Shown one piece after another: positions 4,241-8,698 of a DNA stretch of 8,698 nucleotides. Both the position numbers and the translations under genes were made by a program. Every line of letters starts with the position of its first letter. The first letter of the stretch is position 1. The notes below the pieces were generated by a model that was given only the letters and a program-made list of their open reading frames with translations, was not told where the DNA came from and ran no database searches. The DNA is taken from assembly GCA_009887135.1 (NCBI GenBank), contig QXYA01000123.1:1-8698 (forward strand), given 5' to 3'. Source of the DNA: Candidatus Poseidoniales archaeon. Lineage in GTDB: Archaea; Thermoplasmatota; Poseidoniia; Poseidoniales; Poseidoniaceae.

Positions 4241-6823
4241 TTAGAATTTGGTGTATTGTTTATCAACATAATTTGAGTGTTCATTATTGATTGGTGGCTT
4301 GCCTTTTCGAATCAAAACAACCAGGAGGAGTAAGATCAGAATGAGCACAGAAATGAGTCCAACTGCCCTCACTGTCTCAGTGCTCATTAGTTTCTGTTCT
4401 TCCTCGCTTTCTTTTTCTGTTTCTGTTTTAATTAACGGATCGCAGCCATCTGGTATCAAATCCAAATCAACATCGATTGAATCATCAAAATTTGGACAAA
4501 TATCAACATCATCAGCAATACCATCACCATCTGAATCGATGAGAATATCACAGCCATCTGGGACACCATCTGAATCGATATCGATGGAATCGTTATGGTT
4601 GTTGCAAATATCTGTTGAATCTGAGACTCCATCATTATCTGAATCAATTAAATCATCACAGCCATCTGGAATACCATCCAAATCAACATCAATGGTATCA
4701 TCAAAATTGTTGCAAATGTCATCAATATCCGAAACGCCATCATTATCTCGATCGATGAGGTCGTCACAACCGTCTGGTATTGAATCGAAATCGAGATCGA
4801 TAGCATCATTGAATGAGGGGCAAAGATCATCCGCATCTGAGACTCCATCTCCATCAGAATCAAGTTGACTATCACTGCAGCCATCTGCATAGACTGATTC
4901 TCCGATTGGTGTTTGTTGGCAGAGATCATCCGCATCCATGATTCCGTCTTGATCTAGATCAGTCGTACTTCCAGGACGTCGTTGCTCTTCACTGCAGCCG
5001 TCAACGTACACTTCTGCTGAAACGGGCGTATCTGGACAAAGGTCTTCATCATCGTTTACACCATCTTCGTCAGAATCAATAATTGGATGAAACAAATCAG
5101 TCATTGCTGTTGCGATTCTTGAATCCCAACGAGAGGCATGTTCACGCAATCCTGCTTCATTGAAGTGGATTGTATCATAGCGCCATTGTGTACCATTCAG
5201 GTCATCTGTAGGAGGGCCTGGGAATGTCAAAGGATCATCATCAATGACTGCATTTTGACCCTCAATAATCCACCCCATCTTTACAGGGTCTCCATTCGGA
5301 ACAAAGCTCACTCGAGCAACAATCCAAGGTATCTCGTAGCCAGCATATTCCCGACTACCAAGGACGACTTCTCCAAGCATTCGTGCGTAATCTTCTGCAG
5401 CGGTTCCACCTGCATTGCTTTCTCCTTGGTGCCACAAAATGGCTCTTGCTCCATTCGGTTCAACCGCATCTAGGGCATCTGTAATACGAGGAAAGAGGTC
5501 ATTCTGACTTGGTACCCATCGATCGACCTGTGTACCTCCATAACCAACAGAAAGGAAACCAATAGGTACATCATAACGACTTGCGAGTAAATCACCAGCT
5601 ACTGGCCACGGGGAGCCGCGATTGTCTGTTGCTGCAGGTTGTGGGTCATATCCAAAACGCCAGCCACTCGGCCCCCAAGTGCTTACTCTTGAATCAGTGG
5701 GCGTAAGTGGAGCATCACCAGAGTTTGCAGAGTTGGATTGGCCTGCAACGATGAATACTTCCCCTACACCAACTGGATTTACGATGTGTAGGGCCAACTG
5801 ATTGCCCTCATTCATGAATCGGAATTCAAGACGATGCCATCCCGTTGGAACCTCAATCGAACCATAGAAATTCGAACTTAGTGGAACAGCGACAGATACC
5901 CATTCAGATTCAAAGTCAGTTTCAAGCGTGATGTATCGACCTTCAATAAGATCAACCGTATATTCTGTTGAACCGCTTACTGGAAAAATACCTATATTGT
6001 ATTCATCTCGTTGAACAATTTGATGATTGTCAGGACCTTCTATTGTAAGCATCAAATCGGATGGTGTAGGACCTGAGCGCACGAGAACAGTCATACTTTT
6101 CAGGGTATATTCGGCAGCATTCGAAGCAAAGGTCCAGTCAGGGTCTTCCTCTTGATCAGGATTACTCCCTATTCCGAGATCGTCGATATTTGAGCCACCC
6201 CACGCGTTGTAAGCAAAGAGCGTTTGACCCGATTCATAGTCGTGCACTTGCATACTCCCGTAACCTGCTGAATTGGAACTGTACTGTGCGTCTGCAAAGT
6301 CATAACTCGAACCGTCTCCATTTGGAACTCCTAAGTCGTTTGAAGTTCCATAATTTGTACCCCAGAATTCGATGACTCCAGTATCAATTACACCAAGTGA
6401 GGATAGATTCGGATGATTGGATTGGATTTCAACATCTGTTAAGAGTTGATTATAGACGATTCCAGAGTTAAAAGTCGGAACTCCTAATTCATCAGCATGC
6501 ATGGTCATACTTGGGAAAGAGACAAAGACCCAGGTTCGCCCCTCATTTGGCTTTTCTAATTCAAGATAGTAAGCAACTCGATCGAAGGTGAAATCAATGC
6601 TTGAACTGGAATCTACTGAATATGGAACTGGATCGTTGTTGTATTGAGCCTCATCAGGGATGTCCAACTGATACACAACCGTGTAATCATCTGAACCATT
6701 CACATCATTCGAGAACGTCTCTTGGATATGAGGGAGGTCTTGAAGGGAATCTTCAACTGCTGGTGTCCATGATGAAACCAAGAAAAGGAACATCAAGGAA
6801 ACTATCAATCTCCTTCGACCCAT
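4241..6823 (-). CDS. Exported SGNH / sialate O-acetylesterase-like protein with thrombospondin type 3 repeats and C-terminal anchor
   Basis: The 860-residue protein starts with a signal peptide (MGRRRL, then a hydrophobic core to about 20). Residues about 75-250 form a beta-rich module with EFWGTNYG, GYGSMQVHDY and DWTFASNAAEY, which I recall beside esterase domains in Planctomycetota proteins. The catalytic domain spans about 352-575. It shows block I GQSN with nucleophile S363, GYGGT at 427-431, WHQGESN at 464-470, and D550-x2-H553, so the SGNH/SASA triad is complete. Residues 582-795 are DxDxDGxxD calcium-binding repeats holding all 12 cysteines. A charged linker, a membrane helix at about 818-838 and a short basic tail follow. 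It should sit on the outer cell face and remove acyl groups from glycans. The gene has its own promoter and converges on the Rieske gene with a 21-base gap. The exact substrate is unknown. Confidence 0.9.
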   Translation of the reverse strand: MGRRRLIVSLMFLFLVSSWTPAVEDSLQDLPHIQETFSNDVNGSDDYTVVYQLDIPDEAQYNNDPVPYSVDSSSSIDFTFDRVAYYLELEKPNEGRTWVFVSFPSMTMHADELGVPTFNSGIVYNQLLTDVEIQSNHPNLSSLGVIDTGVIEFWGTNYGTSNDLGVPNGDGSSYDFADAQYSSNSAGYGSMQVHDYESGQTLFAYNAWGGSNIDDLGIGSNPDQEEDPDWTFASNAAEYTLKSMTVLVRSGPTPSDLMLTIEGPDNHQIVQRDEYNIGIFPVSGSTEYTVDLIEGRYITLETDFESEWVSVAVPLSSNFYGSIEVPTGWHRLEFRFMNEGNQLALHIVNPVGVGEVFIVAGQSNSANSGDAPLTPTDSRVSTWGPSGWRFGYDPQPAATDNRGSPWPVAGDLLASRYDVPIGFLSVGYGGTQVDRWVPSQNDLFPRITDALDAVEPNGARAILWHQGESNAGGTAAEDYARMLGEVVLGSREYAGYEIPWIVARVSFVPNGDPVKMGWIIEGQNAVIDDDPLTFPGPPTDDLNGTQWRYDTIHFNEAGLREHASRWDSRIATAMTDLFHPIIDSDEDGVNDDEDLCPDTPVSAEVYVDGCSEEQRRPGSTTDLDQDGIMDADDLCQQTPIGESVYADGCSDSQLDSDGDGVSDADDLCPSFNDAIDLDFDSIPDGCDDLIDRDNDGVSDIDDICNNFDDTIDVDLDGIPDGCDDLIDSDNDGVSDSTDICNNHNDSIDIDSDGVPDGCDILIDSDGDGIADDVDICPNFDDSIDVDLDLIPDGCDPLIKTETEKESEEEQKLMSTETVRAVGLISVLILILLLLVVLIRKGKPPINNEHSNYVDKQYTKF
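4439..4861 (-). repeat. Four tandem 108-bp units encoding paired calcium-binding repeats
   Basis: The plus-strand landmark CAGCCATCTGG recurs at 4443, 4551 and 4659, and as the variant CAACCGTCTGG at 4767, an exact 108-base step. Each unit encodes 36 residues with two cysteines. At the protein level C668, C686, C704, C722, C740, C758, C776 and C794 are each exactly 18 residues apart. Each 36-residue unit alternates a DxDxDGxxDxxDxC loop with a DxDxDxIPDGCD loop. Two less regular repeats with 14-residue cysteine spacing lie upstream at residues 582-650. The pattern fits thrombospondin type 3 repeats, where successive cysteines pair and the Asp side chains bind calcium. Confidence 0.9.
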
Positions 6824-6829
6824 ATTAAC

Positions 6830-6855
6830 GGGTATTCATAGTGAGATATATACCC
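6830..6855. repeat. Inverted repeat GGGTAT / ATACCC around the esterase promoter
   Basis: Arms at 6830-6835 and 6850-6855 are separated by 14 bases and the right arm overlaps the TATA box. The pair is placed where a repressor could block transcription. With six-base arms it could be chance. Confidence 0.3.
6846..6852 (-). promoter_or_regulatory. TATA box of the esterase gene
   Basis: TATATAT on the minus strand covers -29 to -23 before the ATG at 6823, exact spacing for a leaderless archaeal mRNA. The element is nearly symmetrical, so it might also serve the plus-strand cupin gene with a leader of roughly 44 bases, for which no other TATA box is visible. Confidence 0.7.
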
Positions 6856-6919
6856 ATACATCGCAATTACGGGAAAAACCAATCAGTACATTCCTGTTGG
6901 AGACGACTAGTGGAAGGAA

Positions 6920-7279
6920 ATGAATAAAGTAAATCTCTCAGAAAAATTTTCTCTCTTTTCGGAACATTGGACACCGAAAATCATCTCAGAACTCAACAAT
7001 TATCAGATTAAAATTGTCAAGTTGAAGGGAGACTTCGTTTGGCATGATCATGGTGATACTGATGAATTCTTCCTTGTTATCGAAGGAACAATGTTCATCG
7101 AATTTGAATCAGAAACTATGGAACTCTCACAAGGAGAAATATATGTTGTACCAAAAGGTGTGAAACATCGACCATACGCTCACGAAGAGTGCAAAGTGAT
7201 GCTCATTGAACCATCTGGCGTCGTTAACACAGGAGAGGCTGAAAGCGAACTTACAGCATCAAACGATGTTTGGATCTGA
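6920..7279 (+). CDS. Small single-domain cupin, metal-binding
   Basis: The 119-residue protein is one conserved cupin barrel. Motif 1 is G37-x4-H42-x-H44-x4-E49-x6-G56 (WHDHGDTDEFFLVIEG). Motif 2 is G72-x5-P78-x-G80-x2-H83 (GEIYVVPKGVKH). H42, H44, E49 and H83 give the usual four-ligand metal site, so the protein should bind Fe, Mn, Zn or a similar ion in the cytoplasm. It starts with NLSEKFSLFSEHWTPK, typical of a widespread family of about 115-residue cupins of undefined function. No additional domain is present, so an enzymatic or a ligand-sensing role are both open. It diverges from the esterase gene across 96 bases, and its stop is only four bases from the convergent membrane-protein gene. 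A GGAAGG just before the ATG is too close for a normal ribosome-binding site. Confidence 0.9.
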   Translation: MNKVNLSEKFSLFSEHWTPKIISELNNYQIKIVKLKGDFVWHDHGDTDEFFLVIEGTMFIEFESETMELSQGEIYVVPKGVKHRPYAHEECKVMLIEPSGVVNTGEAESELTASNDVWI

Positions 7280-7283
7280 TCGC

Positions 7284-7700
7284 TTATTCAGAAGCCTCTG
7301 CAACCGCATCAGATCCTGACATCATGTCTTGAAAATTACCGTGCAGAACACCACTAAGAGCAGTTAATCCCCAGATAATCAAAGGAGGGATGTTTTCTGC
7401 AAAGGTCATCTCCATTGAATCTCCAGATCCGATTTGCCAAGTGAGACCCATTGCACAGCTAACGACGAACCAAACCCAAGCAGGACCTGCGATTACCGTT
7501 GTCAATCTTGCTTGCTCCTGTCCATGCATAAAGAAAGCAATGTACAACATTGTTACAGATGTAAGTAACATGAAACCACCAATTAAGACTTGAGGATCAT
7601 CACTCCAATCTGTCTCTAAAATAATCCCGACCACTGCATGGATTAGAGCAGTGAGGATGAGCCAAATTTTTGGATTGAGGATTTTCTTTAATTGATCCAT
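7284..7700 (-). CDS. 138-aa four-pass membrane protein of unknown function
   Basis: The protein has hydrophobic segments near residues 11-29, 36-58, 64-87 and 104-122 and a polar acidic tail (GSDAVAEASE). It starts MDQLKKILNPKIWLIL. The start ATG at 7700 lies one base after the stop of the 232-aa gene (TGA, one base, ATG) and has a GAGGAGGGTG ribosome-binding sequence within the end of that gene. A longer TTG reading from 7745 is therefore unneeded. No catalytic motif is seen. The gene is third in a unit of three coupled membrane-protein genes. Its N-terminal ILNPKxxLI motif is shared with the 29-aa micro-gene at the head of the unit, which suggests a local paralog relation. Function unknown. 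Confidence 0.82.
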   Translation of the reverse strand: MDQLKKILNPKIWLILTALIHAVVGIILETDWSDDPQVLIGGFMLLTSVTMLYIAFFMHGQEQARLTTVIAGPAWVWFVVSCAMGLTWQIGSGDSMEMTFAENIPPLIIWGLTALSGVLHGNFQDMMSGSDAVAEASE

Positions 7701-7701
7701 T

Positions 7702-8400
7702 TCAAGCACCCTCTTCAACTGCGCCAGGAACTGAAATCTTGCCACCTAGCATGAGACCACCTATGATGAGGTGAACCAATAAGACAACTGGGAAAACCAT
7801 CGAAAAGAGTTCTGGATTGTTTATGATCGGAAGGCTAAGGAAGAGCGTCCCAACCGGCATTAATGCAGGCAAGACGTACTCCATTGGAGACTCTGGACGA
7901 TTCATCATGAAGGATACGAGTCCAATTAAGATGAGAGAAAGGCCCCAAGTAACAGTTGACATTGACCACACAGTGTTTCCTGTCTCAAAGGCAGCATTTT
8001 GCGATGCCAATCTATCGGCATCACTCGCAAATGTGTTTGATTCATCCTCTAGATCGACTTTGTAATCCTCAGCATTTATGACAGAAACGTTACTGCCCAT
8101 TCCAACAATGAAGAAAGTCATCGTAAGTATGATGAGAACACTTGCAATACTCAATAATTGCTTATTCATTCCTGATGCATTTTCCATCATACCAGAGATC
8201 AGCAAGTATACGCCACTAAGAACCAGAATTGTTCCAAGGGTTGCAGCAATGAGTAGTGGCATCAACGTATCTGCATTATCGATAAGAGATTTTGCTCCAC
8301 GTTCACCGATTGCATCTGCTGCAGGCCAGTTCGCATACGCCCCAACAAGGAGAAGAGGACCTAACACTAAGAAGTAAGGAATTAGATTTCTATCACTCAT
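7702..8400 (-). CDS. 232-aa six-pass membrane protein of unknown function
   Basis: Six hydrophobic segments can be seen at about residues 7-25, 46-70, 83-105, 145-167, 173-191 and 199-220. Between segments 3 and 4 is an acidic loop of about 40 residues (EDYKVDLEDESNTF, SDADRLASQ) that probably lies outside. The start is ATG at 8400, with a strong ribosome-binding sequence AGGAGG seven bases upstream. That sequence sits inside the end of the 29-codon gene, whose stop is two bases before this ATG. No transporter signature, catalytic residue or cofactor motif is recognised. Placement between two coupled genes suggests the products act in one membrane assembly. Judged real from length, topology and initiation signals; function unknown. 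Confidence 0.85.
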   Translation of the reverse strand: MSDRNLIPYFLVLGPLLLVGAYANWPAADAIGERGAKSLIDNADTLMPLLIAATLGTILVLSGVYLLISGMMENASGMNKQLLSIASVLIILTMTFFIVGMGSNVSVINAEDYKVDLEDESNTFASDADRLASQNAAFETGNTVWSMSTVTWGLSLILIGLVSFMMNRPESPMEYVLPALMPVGTLFLSLPIINNPELFSMVFPVVLLVHLIIGGLMLGGKISVPGAVEEGA

Positions 8401-8402
8401 AT

Positions 8403-8492
8403 TCAGGCCTCCTGTGATTCTTCAAGATCAATGACCAGTGTTCCAATTGTGATTAAAAGCTTCTTTGGGTCTAATATTTCCTTTATTTCCAT
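8403..8492 (-). CDS. 29-aa micro-protein heading the membrane-protein unit
   Basis: A short frame reads ATG at 8492-8490 to TGA at 8405-8403 and encodes MEIKEILDPKKLLIT, a hydrophobic IGTLVI stretch, then an acidic tail DLEESQEA. Three signs support translation. A TTATAT box lies at -30 to -25 before the ATG, giving a leaderless start. The stop is two bases before the next ATG. The ribosome-binding sequence of the next gene lies within its last codons. The core ILDPKKLLI resembles ILNPKIWLI at the N-terminus of the 138-aa protein two genes on. It may be a leader peptide, a genuine small membrane protein, or an internally deleted remnant of a paralog that kept its head and acidic tail. Confidence 0.6.
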   Translation of the reverse strand: MEIKEILDPKKLLITIGTLVIDLEESQEA

Positions 8493-8516
8493 GTGAGCAA
8501 GTATGCTGTAGTTAGC

Positions 8517-8522
8517 ATATAA
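8517..8522 (-). promoter_or_regulatory. TATA box of the membrane-protein unit
   Basis: TTATAT on the minus strand lies -30 to -25 before the ATG at 8492, consistent with leaderless initiation of the 29-aa gene. A second TATA-like stretch (CTATATATGG) lies about 10-20 bases further upstream and could serve as an alternative start. Confidence 0.6.
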
Positions 8523-8561
8523 TGTTTCCATATATAGTCTCGAATTAAACAGAGTTTTGTT

Positions 8562-8625
8562 AAGAGTAGTCGAATATTCAACTCTCTCAATAACGCAGAG
8601 TTGATGAAATGATGGAACTACTCTT
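8562..8625 (-). repeat. Nested inverted repeats over and after the stop of the right-edge gene
   Basis: An outer pair of perfect 9-base arms (AAGAGTAGT at 8562-8570, ACTACTCTT at 8617-8625) encloses an inner pair of 6-base arms (AACTCT at 8580-8585, AGAGTT at 8597-8602). In the leftward transcript the outer arm contains the TAG stop codon of the partial gene. The folded RNA would form a two-tier stem at its 3' end, which could mark the transcript end or protect it. No long T run follows. Confidence 0.45.
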
Positions 8626-8698
8626 CCTCATGTGAGAATCTCATTAGCGATTTGTATTTCGATTCGTTTTCTTCCAAAGCATTACGCAAGACAAGTCC
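8618..8698 (-). CDS. C-terminal fragment of an unidentified gene (cut by window edge)
   Basis: An open frame enters from the right edge and ends with TAG at 8620-8618. It gives 26 residues beginning GLVLRNALEENESKY and ending in a charged tail, FSHEEE. The composition (Lys/Glu-rich, helical, acidic end) is typical of a genuine C-terminus, but the piece is too short to identify. It lies on the same strand as the membrane-protein unit, which has its own promoter 95 bases downstream. Confidence 0.55.
   Translation of the reverse strand, partial: GLVLRNALEENESKYKSLMRFSHEEE

Noticed and set aside
4287..4868. Plus-strand 193-codon open frame rich in Ser, Pro and Ile
   Set aside because: It is the antisense shadow of the 108-bp calcium-repeat array; its repetitive composition simply mirrors the Asp/Gly-rich repeats.
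4456..4935. Minus-strand methionine- and isoleucine-rich open frames within the repeat region
   Set aside because: These are alternative-frame readings of the tandem repeats inside the esterase gene.
1..8698. CRISPR array, tRNA, rRNA, transposase, integrase or known defence genes
   Set aside because: Looked for on both strands; the only tandem repeats are the protein-coding 108-bp units, and no mobile-element or RNA-gene hallmark was found.

Overview
The window looks like part of a compact archaeal genome, most likely a marine planktonic euryarchaeon of the Marine Group II / Poseidoniales type (Thermoplasmatota). This placement is inference. It rests on several TATA boxes centred about 26 bases before start codons (leaderless archaeal transcripts), an AT-rich and very tightly packed layout, a SAP-domain membrane protein, many small membrane proteins, and a large secreted calcium-repeat esterase. 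No rRNA, tRNA, CRISPR array, insertion sequence or integrase was seen.

Layout, left to right. (1) 1-60, minus: the first 20 codons of a cold-shock protein, cut by the window edge. (2) 244-1726, minus: a four-gene operon of unrecognised proteins. The order is a 91-aa amphipathic protein, a 59-aa single-pass protein, a 57-aa glycine-zipper protein overlapping the previous gene by ATGA, and a 270-aa multi-pass protein. It has a clear TATA box. (3) 1797-2141, minus: a small winged-helix regulator directly upstream of that operon. (4) 2238-4219, plus: a divergent pair, a SAP-domain four-pass membrane protein followed by a Rieske non-heme iron oxygenase. (5) 4241-6823, minus: an 860-aa exported SGNH / sialate O-acetylesterase-type protein with cysteine-rich thrombospondin type 3 calcium repeats and a C-terminal membrane anchor. 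(6) 6920-7279, plus: a small metal-binding cupin. (7) 7284-8492, minus: three coupled membrane-protein genes, led by a 29-codon micro-gene that resembles the N-terminus of the last gene. (8) 8618-8698, minus: the C-terminus of a further gene cut by the right edge, with a nested inverted repeat over and after its stop codon.

How the parts may work together. The winged-helix regulator and the four-gene operon are the best candidate for an undescribed system. All four products are small, membrane-directed or amphipathic, and rich in Gly-x3-Gly packing motifs; the regulator sits immediately upstream, and repeated AACCC(T/C)C elements lie in both promoter regions. The esterase is probably a surface enzyme that deacetylates or otherwise processes acylated glycans. 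The Rieske enzyme has all its metal ligands but no reductase or ferredoxin partner here, so it must borrow electrons from elsewhere.

All intergenic stretches are under 300 bases. The longest are 61-243 and 8493-8617; they hold promoter elements, a homopurine mirror repeat and a nested inverted repeat, and I see no gene in them.
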